Assembly: GCF_024204685.1 (NCBI RefSeq)
Contig: NZ_CP100350.1
Span: 3,312,501-3,376,500 of the forward strand
Source: Gilvimarinus sp. DA14
GTDB taxonomy: Bacteria; Pseudomonadota; Gammaproteobacteria; Pseudomonadales; Cellvibrionaceae
Reading direction: 5' to 3'
Length of the DNA: 64,000 bases
Shown here piece after piece: positions 1-7,869 of this stretch (position 1 is its first letter; the number at the start of each line of letters is the position of its first letter). The notes beneath the pieces were generated by a model, which searched no databases, had not been told where the DNA came from, and saw only the letters and a list, made by a program, of their open reading frames with translations. Both the position numbers and the translations under genes were made by a program.

Positions 1-98
1 CCATTTGGGTGACGTATTTTGTCAGATGGTGAGGCTTTGCGGCAGTCTTGGGTGGTGGGTGATGCGGTCGCAGGCAGTAATTGGGCGTTTCGTTAAAC

Positions 99-114
99 TG
101 GCCCGAGCTTTGCT
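99..114 (+). promoter_or_regulatory. sigma-54 (-24/-12) promoter of pilin gene
   Basis: The sequence TGGCCCG-AGCT-TTGCT matches the sigma-54 consensus TGGCACG-N4-TTGCW at all but one fixed position, with the GG and GC dinucleotides at the required spacing. It lies 71 bases before the pilin ATG. Pilin genes of Pseudomonas type are known to be transcribed by RpoN with PilS/PilR, and rpoN is in this window, so the assignment is strong. No PilR binding site was identified by eye. Confidence 0.85.
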
Positions 115-185
115 AAAGCTTGGTCAGGCCCTTGGGGTCGGTTTAAAAACAATGATTTCAAACTGAGCATACATTGGAGGCTCTG

Positions 186-608
186 ATGAAGAAGCAACAA
201 GGTTTTACTTTGATTGAATTGATGATCGTAGTAGCGATTATCGGTATTCTGGCGGCGATTGCTTTGCCTGCTTACCAAGATTACACTGCTCGTTCGCAGG
301 CAACTGAAGCTTTAAAAATTAGTGCGGGAATTCAGTCTGACGTAGGTGTATTTCTAGCCAACGAGGGCTCCCTGGGCATTAGTTCAGCCGCTGCAACTGC
401 TGCTGGAGACCTTGAGGGTAAATATGTAAGTGGTGTTTCTGTGGCTGAGGGTACAGGTATTATCACTGTTAACTTCGGTAGCGGCGCCCTCTCTAGTCAA
501 AGTATGACTTTGACTCCCTATGAAAATACTGCCGGTGGCCAAATTGCATACTGGGAATGTACTGGTTTGACTAATGCTTCGCATCTGCCAAGCACTTGTG
601 CTCCTTAA
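186..608 (+). CDS. pilA: type IV major pilin (PilA-like)
   Basis: This encodes a 140-residue type IV prepilin, the subunit of surface pili used for twitching, adhesion and DNA uptake. The leader MKKQQG is followed by [20 protein letters not shown]: the prepilin peptidase site is G6|F7, the invariant Glu is residue 5 of the mature protein, and the hydrophobic N-terminal helix is typical. Cys125 and Cys138 probably form the C-terminal disulfide loop. The start is the ATG at 186, six bases after GGAGG (176-180); the longer frame opening at TTG 174 would place residues before the leader and overlap the ribosome site. A sigma-54 promoter lies upstream and a strong terminator follows, so it is probably a single-gene transcript. 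The next gene is a diverged tandem copy. Confidence 0.95.
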   Translation: MKKQQGFTLIELMIVVAIIGILAAIALPAYQDYTARSQATEALKISAGIQSDVGVFLANEGSLGISSAAATAAGDLEGKYVSGVSVAEGTGIITVNFGSGALSSQSMTLTPYENTAGGQIAYWECTGLTNASHLPSTCAP

Positions 609-633
609 TACCCTTTTGGGTAAAGTTTGATGG

Positions 634-658
634 AAGCCCGGTTTTACCGGGCTTTTTT
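634..658 (+). terminator. intrinsic terminator after first pilin gene
   Basis: A 9-bp perfect stem (AAGCCCGGT / ACCGGGCTT) with a 3-base loop is followed by a run of T. It separates the first pilin gene from the second, whose ATG is only 16 bases further on, so the second gene would depend on readthrough unless it has its own promoter. Confidence 0.9.
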
Positions 659-673
659 GTCTAAGGGGGGGGG

Positions 674-1087
674 ATGAAACACAACGGCTTCACTCTATTA
701 GAGTTAATGATTGTTGTGGCGATCATTGGCATTATCGCATCACTGGCTTTTCCTGCTATGCAGACCTATATGGCTAGATCGCAGGCGATGGAAGGTATCA
801 AAGGAACGGCGGGATTGCGGGCATCGGTAGCTCAATATTTTGCCGAAAATGCGTCTTTTCCTAATGGCGCGGATCTCCAAAATATTGAGGCTGGTATTGA
901 GGGTAAATATTATTCCGCTGGAGGTGTTGCTCTCGCATCTGGCGTAATTACGGTCAATTTTTCCGCTGGACTTTTGTCTGGTGAAGCTTTAACTTTAGAG
1001 CCTACTCAGAATGCCGCTGGAAACCAGATCTCAGGTTGGCGTTGCGCTGGGCTTGATGTCAGCTATTTACCTGGTAGCTGTCAATAA
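674..1087 (+). CDS. second type IV pilin, tandem paralogue
   Basis: This 137-residue prepilin is a diverged copy of the preceding gene. The leader MKHNG is cleaved before [20 protein letters not shown], with Glu at mature position 5. The shared block GKY...ITVNF...LT...N.AG.QI..W.C.GL...LP.SC shows descent from a common ancestor; Cys124 and Cys136 frame the disulfide loop. No normal ribosome site is seen: nine G residues (665-673) directly abut the ATG. With the terminator upstream, expression may be low or conditional. It could be an alternative major pilin or a minor one; the sequence does not decide. Confidence 0.9.
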   Translation: MKHNGFTLLELMIVVAIIGIIASLAFPAMQTYMARSQAMEGIKGTAGLRASVAQYFAENASFPNGADLQNIEAGIEGKYYSAGGVALASGVITVNFSAGLLSGEALTLEPTQNAAGNQISGWRCAGLDVSYLPGSCQ

Positions 1088-1101
1088 AGGTCGAAGGTCA
1101 G

Positions 1102-1123
1102 GGTCAGGTCTTTGACTTTTGAT
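1102..1123 (+). repeat. left inverted repeat of RAYT element
   Basis: Twenty-two bases beginning GGTCAGGTCTTTGACTTTTG. The partner is at 1984-2005 on the opposite strand with one mismatch (C versus T at position 15). It lies 39 bases before the transposase start. Confidence 0.85.
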
Positions 1124-1161
1124 CAATCTTTTCTAGCCTAGTTGACACCATGGAGTCGATT

Positions 1162-2003
1162 ATGGCTAGGCCCTTACGAATAGAGTATCCCGGTGCTCTG
1201 TATCACATTACCTCTCGCGGTGATCGTCGCGAAGCGATTTATATTAATGACGATGATCGGCAAGCTTTTCTTGATGTATTGACCGCTGTGTGCGCCCGAT
1301 TTAACTGGGTTTGTCACGCCTACTGTTTGATGGACAACCATTACCACCTTTTAATCGAAACGCCGGATGCCAACCTATGCAAGGGTATGCGGCAGTTGAA
1401 CGGTGTTTATACGCAGCGGTTTATCGCATGCACGGGTGTGTTGGCCATGTGTTTCAGGGGCGCTATAAGGCGGTTCTGGTGGAAAAAGGTGCGTACCTTC
1501 TGGAGCTGGCGCGGTATGTGGTGTTAAACCCTGTGCGGGCGAGGATGGTGGCACAGGTCAGCGATTGGCCCTGGACCAGCTACAACGCCACGGTTGGGCA
1601 GGCGAGGGCAGCGGAGTTTTTGCAGGTGCATTGGCTGCTTTCTAACTTTGGACGCCGCAAATCGAGCGCTATCGCTAAATATAAAAAGTTTGTTGCCGAG
1701 GGTGTTAGCAAGAAATCGCCCTGGTGTGAATTGAGTGGCCAGGTACTGGGCTCGGACGAGTTTGTTGAGCAGAGCCGAGAGTTAATCCGCGATAAAAAAT
1801 TGCTGGACGAGGTGCCGCGAGCGCAATACCGCCCGGAGCCTGCGTCGTTATCGTTTTATGAGCACGCGAGCCCATCACGCAATGAGGCTATGGCCAAAGC
1901 GTATGCCAGTGGTGGCTATACGCTTAAAGAGATTGGGGCACACTTTGGTTTGCACTATTCAGCGGTAAGCGTGCTGGTGCGGAATCAAAAATCAAAGACC
2001 TGA
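1162..2003 (+). pseudogene. REP-associated Y1 transposase, frameshifted
   Basis: RAYT proteins are single-strand DNA transposases of the IS200/IS605 superfamily that process REP-type repeats. The N-terminal part (from ATG 1162, after GGAG) reads MARPLRIEYPGALYHITSRG and has the HUH metal motif in MDNHYHLLIE. After QRF the frame breaks near 1420-1424: the expected N-R-M-H-G-C-V-G-H-V-F-Q-G continues one frame over and runs to 2003 with RYVVLNPVRAR (probable catalytic Tyr) and a C-terminal helix-turn-helix (TLKEIGAHFGL). One inserted base would restore a protein of about 280 residues. No canonical slippery heptamer is seen, so decay or a sequencing error is likelier than programmed frameshifting. 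Confidence 0.85.
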
Positions 2004-2005
2004 CC
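1984..2005 (-). repeat. right inverted repeat of RAYT element
   Basis: Read on the minus strand it begins GGTCAGGTCTTTGATTTTTG and matches the left copy at 21 of 22 positions. It contains the transposase stop codon. Confidence 0.85.
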
Positions 2006-2051
2006 ACGGGGAGGGGCGGCTGGTGATAGTTTCTAAGCGTTTTGCGTCTAA

Positions 2052-2072
2052 TCTCAGACCTCAGACCATCAT
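2052..2072. repeat. degenerate 7-bp repeats at the nadC 3' end
   Basis: Three heptamer-like units, TCTCAGA, CCTCAGA and CCATCAT, run into the nadC stop codon. The unit CCTCAGA recurs at 7884-7890 within another heptamer tract and, as its complement TCTGAGG, at 5636-5642. Short and degenerate, but the 7-base step is the same as in the longer arrays of this window. Confidence 0.5.
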
Positions 2073-2935
2073 TACCCGACCACCCGCATAGACAAATCCA
2101 CCGCTCGGCAGTGCTTGGTCAGTGCCCCAACGGATATCCGGCTGATATTTTTAAACAGCGCTTTTTGCGCATTAATTTGTGAAATATCCACCCCGCCGGA
2201 CAGTTCCAGTTGAGCGGTAAATTCCCGCCTTTCTAAATGCCGGTTTACCTCAGCCAAATCCATTTCATCCAGCATGATGATGTCTGCACCGCTTGCGAGT
2301 GCTTGGTCCAGTTCGGCCAGGGTTTCAACTTCCACCTCAACCGGTTTGCCGGGGGCGATGTCGCGCGCTTTGGTCACGGCATTTTCAATACTGCCTGCGG
2401 CGGCTATGTGGTTTTCTTTGATTAAAAAGGCGTCGAACAGGCCGATGCGGTGGTTGTGGCAGCCGCCGCAGGTGACGGCGTACTTTTGCGCCAGGCGCAG
2501 TCCGGGCAGGGTTTTACGGGTGTCCAGAATCTGGATGGGCAGGTCTTTAACAAGTTCGGCGTAGTGGTGTGCGGTGGTGGCAACGCCGGATAGTAGCTGG
2601 ACAAAGTTAAGCGCGGTGCGCTCGCCGGTTAGTAGTGAGCGGGCTGGGCCCTTAAGCTCAAACAGGATGCTATTGGCGCTCGCCTGCTGGCCATCTTCAG
2701 CGTGCCAGGTAATGGTGACGCCTGGGTCCAGTTGGCGGAAGGTTTCCTCTACCCAGTCGCGGCCGCAAAAGATGCATTCTTCGCGGGTAATCACCCGGGC
2801 GTGTGCAATCTCGTGGGCGGGCACCAGCAAGGCGGTAATGTCGCCATCGCCAACATCTTCGGCCAGCGCCGCGGTAACATTGCGGACGATATCGGCGCGA
2901 AGGGCGGGCAGGCTTTGGGCGGGTTTTGAGGTCAT
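2072..2935 (-). CDS. nadC: nicotinate-nucleotide pyrophosphorylase (carboxylating)
   Basis: Quinolinate phosphoribosyltransferase converts quinolinate and PRPP to nicotinate mononucleotide, CO2 and PPi in de novo NAD synthesis, in the cytoplasm. The 287-residue protein has the family signatures [12 protein letters not shown] near the N-terminus, [12 protein letters not shown], the PRPP-binding region [11 protein letters not shown] and [13 protein letters not shown]...IKENH, then the C-terminal barrel. The start MTSKPAQS is preferred: it gives the usual length and has an AGGG-like site upstream, while the frame can open 17 codons earlier. Its position beside the pilins and before DUF1631-ampDE is the arrangement remembered from Pseudomonas aeruginosa. 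It is transcribed away from the DUF1631 gene. Confidence 0.95.
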   Translation of the reverse strand: MTSKPAQSLPALRADIVRNVTAALAEDVGDGDITALLVPAHEIAHARVITREECIFCGRDWVEETFRQLDPGVTITWHAEDGQQASANSILFELKGPARSLLTGERTALNFVQLLSGVATTAHHYAELVKDLPIQILDTRKTLPGLRLAQKYAVTCGGCHNHRIGLFDAFLIKENHIAAAGSIENAVTKARDIAPGKPVEVEVETLAELDQALASGADIIMLDEMDLAEVNRHLERREFTAQLELSGGVDISQINAQKALFKNISRISVGALTKHCRAVDLSMRVVG

Positions 2936-3337
2936 GGCGGTGCCCTGTGGGTTAAAAGGCGCTATTGTACTGGGTTGTGGCGCCAAAGCGCACCCTCAGC
3001 CGGGTTGCAGGAAATGGTGGTGTTGAGAAAAAGCGGCGCCAAGGGATGGTGGTAGTGCCTAGCTACACCATAATTCCCTGTTCTGCGTTCTGCGTTCTGC
3101 GTTCTGCGTTCTGCGTTCTGCGTTCTGCGTTCTGCGTTCTGCGCTCGCCTGTATATTCTCGCGCCACCGTTATGGTAAAAAGTTATAATTTTCTGTAATT
3201 AATTTCCGGCGGGCATAAGAGGCGGAGTCCTTTAGTGATAACTGTGATATATCGCCCATTGTGTAAAACTTCTGCGGTAATTGCCGATATAGAGTTTTAT
3301 ACTACAAGCTGAAAAATTCCCTACCGGGTGCATTGAC
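2936..3337. other. 402-base intergenic region, nadC / DUF1631
   Basis: This divergent intergenic region should hold promoters for nadC (minus) and the DUF1631 gene (plus). A TACAAT on the minus strand close to nadC and an A/T-rich tract at about 3170-3310 are plausible -10 regions, but no convincing -35/-10 pair was found for either. Its main content is a nine-copy 7-bp tandem array. No gene is seen; the short frames here run through the repeat. Confidence 0.6.
3080..3142 (+). repeat. tandem array of GTTCTGC, nine exact copies
   Basis: Nine perfect copies of the heptamer GTTCTGC follow each other without interruption for 63 bases; a tenth degenerate start (GCTC) follows. It lies in the nadC/DUF1631 intergenic region. 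The unit, read as TTCTGCG, differs at one base from TTCAGCG, the reverse complement of the unit repeated at 33977-34018. Confidence 0.97.
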
Positions 3338-5620
3338 ATGTCCAGTTCAGGTTCAAAAAACCGTGAAAATGTTGTTCCGCTAAAGCCGGAGCAAAAGCGC
3401 TCTGCCGAAGCGGCACTGGCGCGTATGCCCGCGCCCATGCATCAGCTGCGGGAAAAGTCGCGCATGCAACTACAAGTTATGCTGCGCGATCTGTTCGACA
3501 AGGCCGATGATGCCCTGTTTGAGTTGGCCGATAAGGCCACCAATAACCACGAGCAAAACCTGTTTTTCGATTCTATGCGCCAGGTGCGCCTGCGCCGTAA
3601 AGAGACTGAAGCGGAGTTTTTTCGCCGTATCGACATCGGTTTTGCCCGTCTGCTCTCGCCCGAGAGCTTTGCCGACCGGGTAGAAGAGCCCGAAGTGTCG
3701 CTGGACAATATGGCTTTGGTAGAGAACGACGAGCTGGAAGAAATGGTGGCCAGCGAAACCATGGTCAACCGCGCCAGCGAGCAGTTTGCCGAAAAACTCC
3801 AGCACCTGACTCTGCGTATGGACCAGTTGGTTCCTGCCAAGGTGTATTTAAAGAACAACCCCGTAGGCCCCGAGGTTATTTGCCAGGGGTTTGTGGCGGC
3901 TGCGGGCGCCATTGAAATTGATGTAAAAGCGCGCCTGGTGCTCTTTAAACTGTTCGACCGCCAGGTGATGAGCCAGCTGGGCGAGGTTTACGAGCTGCTT
4001 AACCAGCAGCTGATTGACGCCAATATTCTGCCCTCAATGCGTGGCACGCCCAAAGTGCAGCGCGAGCAGCACCGTAAGCCAGCACCAGGTGCAGCCGATA
4101 GCGATGCCGCGCAGGCGGGCTATGGCGAGATGGATGAGGGCTCGGAACAGGTACTGCTGCAACTGCGTGAGCTGCTGCAGGGTCAGCGCGGCGGCGCTCA
4201 GGGCTCAGGCGCTCCGGCGCCTGCTGCTGCAGGCCAGGGTTCGGGTTTGTCATCGCAAGATGTGCTGTCTTTATTGAGCATGGCGCAGCAGCGCACGGTG
4301 GAGCGCGGCCAACCGCTGGCTTCTGCCAGTGAAGTAAAATCGCTGCTAAGCGGCTTATTGGCGCAAAGCGGCGCACCCAACAAAGATATCAACCAGGTGG
4401 ATGAAGACGTAATCAACCTGGTGAGCATGATGTTTGAGTTTATTCTCGAAGATCGTAGCCTGGCGGCCCCCATGAAGGCACTGCTGGCCCGCTTGCAAAT
4501 TCCCATGATTAAAGTAGCCATTGCCGATAAGTCGTTTTTTGGTAAGGGTGGCCACCCGGCGCGCCGTTTGTTAAACGAAATGGCAACTGCCGCTCTGGGG
4601 TGGCAAGATACCGGCGAAGAAAATCGCGTCAAAGACGCGCTCTACCGCAAGGTTGATGAAACCGTGGGCCGGGTGCTGGCCGATTACAGCAAGGATGTCA
4701 GTATTTTTGAGGTGCTGCTGCTGGAGTTTCGCGCCTTTCAAGAGAAAGAAAAGCGCCGCGCCAAAATTTTGGAGCAGCGCACTATCGATGCCGAAGATGG
4801 CAAGGCTAAATCCCAGCGCGCCCGCGCCGAGGTAGATGCGGCCCTGGCAGAGATAACCGCAGGCGTCGAGGTGCCCCATGCGGCGGCTCAGCTGTTGGCG
4901 GCAGCCTGGTCTAATGCCATGTTTATTACCTGCCTGAAAGAGGGCGCTGACAGCGAGGCCTTTGAAGCGCAGCTGAATACCGCCCGTGATCTGGTGTGGA
5001 GTACGACCGCCACTATGGACACCGAAAACCGGCAGAAACTGTTAAAGCTGGTGCCGGGCCTGCTGGCGCGTTTGCGCAAAGGGTTGGAGGATATTGCCTT
5101 TAATCCCTACCAGATGGGGCAAATGTTTAAGGCCTTGGAAAAACTGCACCTGGATATTTTGCGCGGCAAGGTCGAAGTATCGCCGCCACCTCAGCAAACA
5201 GCTACAGAGGAAAACGCGCCTGCCGCTGAGTCGCAGATGGAGCCGTCAGATAATCTGGTGCCCGAGCCTACCCTGGCCGAGCAGGCCCATGCCGATGCGA
5301 TGGTAGAGTTGGTGCCCGAGAGCGAAGACTTTTTGGATACTCAGCACTTGGCGTTGGTGTCTAACCTTACTCAGGGCTCTTGGTTTGAAATGACGACCGA
5401 TTCTGGCGATAAATGCCGCTGTCGCCTGGCCGCGATTATTAAGCCCACTGGCAAATACATTTTTGTTAACCGCACCGGCATGAAAGTCGCCGAGCAAACT
5501 CGCGAAGGCCTAGCTTGTGCGCTGCGCGATGGCAAAATGCAGCTGCTGGATGACGGTATGCTATTTGACCGGGCGCTTGAGTCTGTGATTGGCAGCTTGC
5601 GTCAGTCGCGCGGGGTGTAA
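3338..5620 (+). CDS. DUF1631 family protein
   Basis: A 760-residue cytoplasmic protein of the DUF1631 family; I know of no established biochemical function. It is highly charged and mostly helical in appearance, with an Ala/Gln/Gly-rich linker around residues 245-310 and a Pro/Glu-rich stretch around 610-650. The last 90 residues (from about GSWFEMTTDSGDKCRCRLA) resemble a small beta-barrel of PilZ type, which could bind a nucleotide second messenger; this is inference. The gene sits between nadC and ampD, as PA4523 does in P. aeruginosa, but nothing links it to NAD or peptidoglycan recycling. No signal peptide or membrane helix is apparent. Confidence 0.85.
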   Translation: MSSSGSKNRENVVPLKPEQKRSAEAALARMPAPMHQLREKSRMQLQVMLRDLFDKADDALFELADKATNNHEQNLFFDSMRQVRLRRKETEAEFFRRIDIGFARLLSPESFADRVEEPEVSLDNMALVENDELEEMVASETMVNRASEQFAEKLQHLTLRMDQLVPAKVYLKNNPVGPEVICQGFVAAAGAIEIDVKARLVLFKLFDRQVMSQLGEVYELLNQQLIDANILPSMRGTPKVQREQHRKPAPGAADSDAAQAGYGEMDEGSEQVLLQLRELLQGQRGGAQGSGAPAPAAAGQGSGLSSQDVLSLLSMAQQRTVERGQPLASASEVKSLLSGLLAQSGAPNKDINQVDEDVINLVSMMFEFILEDRSLAAPMKALLARLQIPMIKVAIADKSFFGKGGHPARRLLNEMATAALGWQDTGEENRVKDALYRKVDETVGRVLADYSKDVSIFEVLLLEFRAFQEKEKRRAKILEQRTIDAEDGKAKSQRARAEVDAALAEITAGVEVPHAAAQLLAAAWSNAMFITCLKEGADSEAFEAQLNTARDLVWSTTATMDTENRQKLLKLVPGLLARLRKGLEDIAFNPYQMGQMFKALEKLHLDILRGKVEVSPPPQQTATEENAPAAESQMEPSDNLVPEPTLAEQAHADAMVELVPESEDFLDTQHLALVSNLTQGSWFEMTTDSGDKCRCRLAAIIKPTGKYIFVNRTGMKVAEQTREGLACALRDGKMQLLDDGMLFDRALESVIGSLRQSRGV

Positions 5621-5628
5621 TGATTGCG

Positions 5629-5656
5629 TCAGATATCTGAGGCTTGATGTCTGGCG
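5629..5656. repeat. degenerate 7-bp repeats after the DUF1631 gene
   Basis: Four consecutive heptamers can be read: TCAGATA, TCTGAGG, CTTGATG, TCTGGCG. TCTGAGG is the complement of the unit CCTCAGA seen at 2059 and 7884. The tract starts eight bases after the DUF1631 stop codon. Similarity is loose and the call rests on the shared period and the exact shared unit. Confidence 0.4.
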
Positions 5657-5833
5657 CTAGGTTTTTACTAACGGAAAATTTTAGCGGGTGTAAAAGTCTG
5701 CTGCTTTCTTGCTCTTCCATTGTCATAACGCTGCTCTGCCTCGCTTTGCGTTGTTTATCTTCTGTTTCTCGCTTAGACCTTGCTGTCTGTCAAAGCTATA
5801 CTTCGGCCTCTGGTAAATTCGGAGAGACGTGTA

Positions 5834-6394
5834 GTGAGCTTTGTAATTGCGGACGGCTGGTTTGAAGGGGTAAAGCATTGCCCATCGCCCAACTTCGGCG
5901 AGCGTCCTGCCGGGAGCGACATCAGTTTATTGGTAATTCACAATATCAGCCTGCCTCCAGGTGAGTATGAGAATGGCCATGTCGAGCGATTTTTCACCAA
6001 TTGCCTGGATGCCGAGGCTCACCCTTACTTTGCCGAAATAGCCCAGCTGCAGGTTTCGGCGCACGCCTTAATCAGCCGCTCGGGCGAGTTGGTGCAATTT
6101 GTCAGTCTTGACGACCGCGCCTGGCATGCGGGGCGTTCGTGCTTTGCCGGCGTAGAAGAGTGCAACGATTACAGCATTGGTATTGAGCTGGAAGGCACGG
6201 ATACAGACCCCTACACCGACGCCCAGTATCAGACCCTGACACAAGCGGCGCAGGCTATAATGCGAAAGTACCCTGGGGTTACCTCGAATAGAATTGCCGG
6301 GCACAGTGATATTGCTCCAGGGCGTAAAACAGACCCCGGCGATGCATTTGATTGGGCGCGTTTTTTACAGGCCTTGAAGCATGACACCCCTTGA
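5834..6394 (+). CDS. ampD: 1,6-anhydro-N-acetylmuramyl-L-alanine amidase
   Basis: AmpD is a cytoplasmic zinc amidase that removes the peptide from anhydro-muropeptides during peptidoglycan recycling; its loss raises the AmpR inducer in species with inducible AmpC. Zinc ligands are recognisable as His36 (LLVIHNIS), His157 (AGHSDIAPG) and Asp167 (KTDPG). The 186-residue length fits the family when translation starts at GTG 5834, preceded by GGAGAG at 5821-5826; the longer frame adds 18 unlikely residues. ampE follows after 27 bases, so the two form the usual ampDE pair. Confidence 0.95.
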   Translation: MSFVIADGWFEGVKHCPSPNFGERPAGSDISLLVIHNISLPPGEYENGHVERFFTNCLDAEAHPYFAEIAQLQVSAHALISRSGELVQFVSLDDRAWHAGRSCFAGVEECNDYSIGIELEGTDTDPYTDAQYQTLTQAAQAIMRKYPGVTSNRIAGHSDIAPGRKTDPGDAFDWARFLQALKHDTP

Positions 6395-6421
6395 GCAAAA
6401 GCAACTAAACGGATTGGGACT

Positions 6422-7324
6422 ATGACATTCTTAAGTTTGGTGATTGTGCTGCTACTGGTGCAGTGGTGGGGTTCGGGCAGACCACTGCAAAAGGATGCCT
6501 GGCTATTGCGGTTTTGGTTGTGGCTGGACAGCAAAGCCAATCTGCCGTTGCCGCTAAAGGTGTTTTTAGCAGTCGCTACGCCCGTTGTGGTTGTGGTGTT
6601 ACTGGTGGCCTGGGTTCACGGCGAGGTGGCCGGCTTGTGGCTGCTGTTAATCAATATTGCGGTATTGCTGTACAGCTTGGGGCGCGGCAAGTTTAGCGAG
6701 CCGCTACAAGAGTACATAGCGGCGGCCCACAGTGATCAGTCGGTGCGGGCGACGCATATCGTCGATGAAATGAATCTCGACCCGCAGCTGCGCAGTGAAA
6801 TGCACGAAGAAGACTGGCTGACTTTAAATCACGATGCATTGCGAGTGTTTTCCTATCGCGGCTTTGAGCGCATGTTTGCCGTGCTTTTCTGGTTTTTGCT
6901 ATTAGGGGCGCCTGGCGCCCTGGCGTACCGTTTGTTGATTATTCTCTGGTCGCAAATGCTCGAAACCAACCATAAGGGTGCACCCTTAATGACCAAGGTG
7001 GTTACTTGGATTGAGTGGCCAGCCGCGTGTTTAATGGGGTTGTCGTGGGCGCTGGTGGGTAATTTTGATGCCTGTGTCAAACCTTTGCGGCAGGGGGTGA
7101 CCAATGCGTCTGAGCCTACGCCCGTCTACCTTGCCCGGGTATTGCGCGGCGCACTGGGAGAGGACATTGCCGACGATCAAAAGGCCGCCACTAACACGGC
7201 TACGCAAACCGTGAAGATAGAGCCGGCCTACAGCTTGAGCTTGGTAGAACAAATTGGCGGTATGTTCTCGCGCGCACTTTTGTTGTGGGTGGTACTGGCT
7301 GCCGTGGCAACATTAATTTTTTAA
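6422..7324 (+). CDS. ampE: AmpE inner-membrane protein
   Basis: AmpE is an inner-membrane protein encoded with AmpD, long proposed to sense or signal in beta-lactamase induction; its molecular role is not settled. The 300-residue protein has a hydrophobic N-terminal helix ([13 protein letters not shown]), a second pair of helices at about 40-85, a soluble central part, and helices near 150-180 and at the C-terminus ([15 protein letters not shown]). Length and position directly behind ampD support the call. yajQ starts 20 bases downstream and could be co-transcribed. Confidence 0.93.
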   Translation: MTFLSLVIVLLLVQWWGSGRPLQKDAWLLRFWLWLDSKANLPLPLKVFLAVATPVVVVVLLVAWVHGEVAGLWLLLINIAVLLYSLGRGKFSEPLQEYIAAAHSDQSVRATHIVDEMNLDPQLRSEMHEEDWLTLNHDALRVFSYRGFERMFAVLFWFLLLGAPGALAYRLLIILWSQMLETNHKGAPLMTKVVTWIEWPAACLMGLSWALVGNFDACVKPLRQGVTNASEPTPVYLARVLRGALGEDIADDQKAATNTATQTVKIEPAYSLSLVEQIGGMFSRALLLWVVLAAVATLIF

Positions 7325-7343
7325 TCAATTGGGGGAATACGCC

Positions 7344-7829
7344 ATGCCATCGTTCGATGTGGTGTCAGAAGTCGATAAGCATAATTTAACTAACGCCGTG
7401 GACCAGGCGGGTCGTGTGGTCACTGGGCGTTACGATTTTAAAGGCGTGGAGGCTGCTAAATTCGAGTTAAAAGAATACTTGGTTACCATGACCGCCGAAG
7501 GCGATTTTCAGCTCAAGCAAATGCTGGATATTCTGCAGAGTGCGCTGATGAAAAACGGCATCGACATCGCCTGCCTGGACACCAAGCCACCGCGCCCCAG
7601 CGGCAAACTCACAGTGCAAGAAGTGGTGGTGCAAACCGGCATTGAACAAGATCTTGCGAAAAAGATCGTGAAAATGATCAAAGAGCAAAAGCTGAAAGTA
7701 CAGGCGCAGATTCAGGGCGATCAACTGCGGGTAACCGGTAAAAAGCGCGACGACTTGCAGAGTGTGATCGCGTTTCTAAAAGGCGCGGATATCGACCAAC
7801 CACTGCAGTTTAATAATTTTCGGGATTAA
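7344..7829 (+). CDS. yajQ: YajQ family cyclic-di-GMP / nucleotide-binding protein
   Basis: YajQ (DUF520) is a small cytoplasmic protein; in Xanthomonas a homologue binds cyclic di-GMP and acts with a transcription factor. The sequence starts [14 protein letters not shown] and ends [11 protein letters not shown], both diagnostic, and is 161 residues long. The ATG at 7344 is chosen because it follows GGGGGAA and gives the conserved N-terminus; a TTG 15 bases earlier is an in-frame alternative. It closes the ampD-ampE-yajQ run, with a terminator behind it. Confidence 0.95.
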   Translation: MPSFDVVSEVDKHNLTNAVDQAGRVVTGRYDFKGVEAAKFELKEYLVTMTAEGDFQLKQMLDILQSALMKNGIDIACLDTKPPRPSGKLTVQEVVVQTGIEQDLAKKIVKMIKEQKLKVQAQIQGDQLRVTGKKRDDLQSVIAFLKGADIDQPLQFNNFRD

Positions 7830-7839
7830 TAATTTAATA

Positions 7840-7869
7840 GGTGGCGCTAAAGGCGCCGCCTTTGTTTTT
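7840..7869 (+). terminator. intrinsic terminator after yajQ
   Basis: The arms GGTGGCGC and GCGCCGCC pair over 8 bp (one G-T wobble) around a short loop and are followed by TTTGTTTTT. It ends the plus-strand run just before the converging cysZ gene. Confidence 0.85.

Larger units (their letters stand above)
1102..2005 (+). mobile_element. RAYT element with terminal inverted repeats
   Basis: A Y1 (HUH) transposase gene is bounded by 22-bp inverted repeats, 1102-1123 and 1984-2005, that differ at one position; each begins GGTCAGGTCTTTGA read inward. The transposase stop codon (2001-2003) lies inside the right repeat. Transposases associated with REP elements commonly sit between such palindromic or inverted repeats. 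The unit lies between the pilin genes and nadC, which are adjacent in Pseudomonas. No target duplication was identified. Confidence 0.8.

Noticed and set aside
1420-1430. Programmed frameshift in the transposase
   Set aside because: No slippery heptamer or downstream structure is apparent; a lost base is simpler.
1311-2003. Separate 230-residue protein overlapping the first transposase frame
   Set aside because: Its first 40 residues have no family match, while the rest continues the RAYT exactly where the first frame fails; it is the 3' part of one frameshifted gene.
3080-3142. CRISPR array
   Set aside because: The repeats are 7 bases long with no spacers, and no cas genes are present.
2965-3198. 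Small ORF with a repeated FCVLRSA pattern
   Set aside because: The pattern comes from translating the 7-bp array; there is no ribosome site and no other support.
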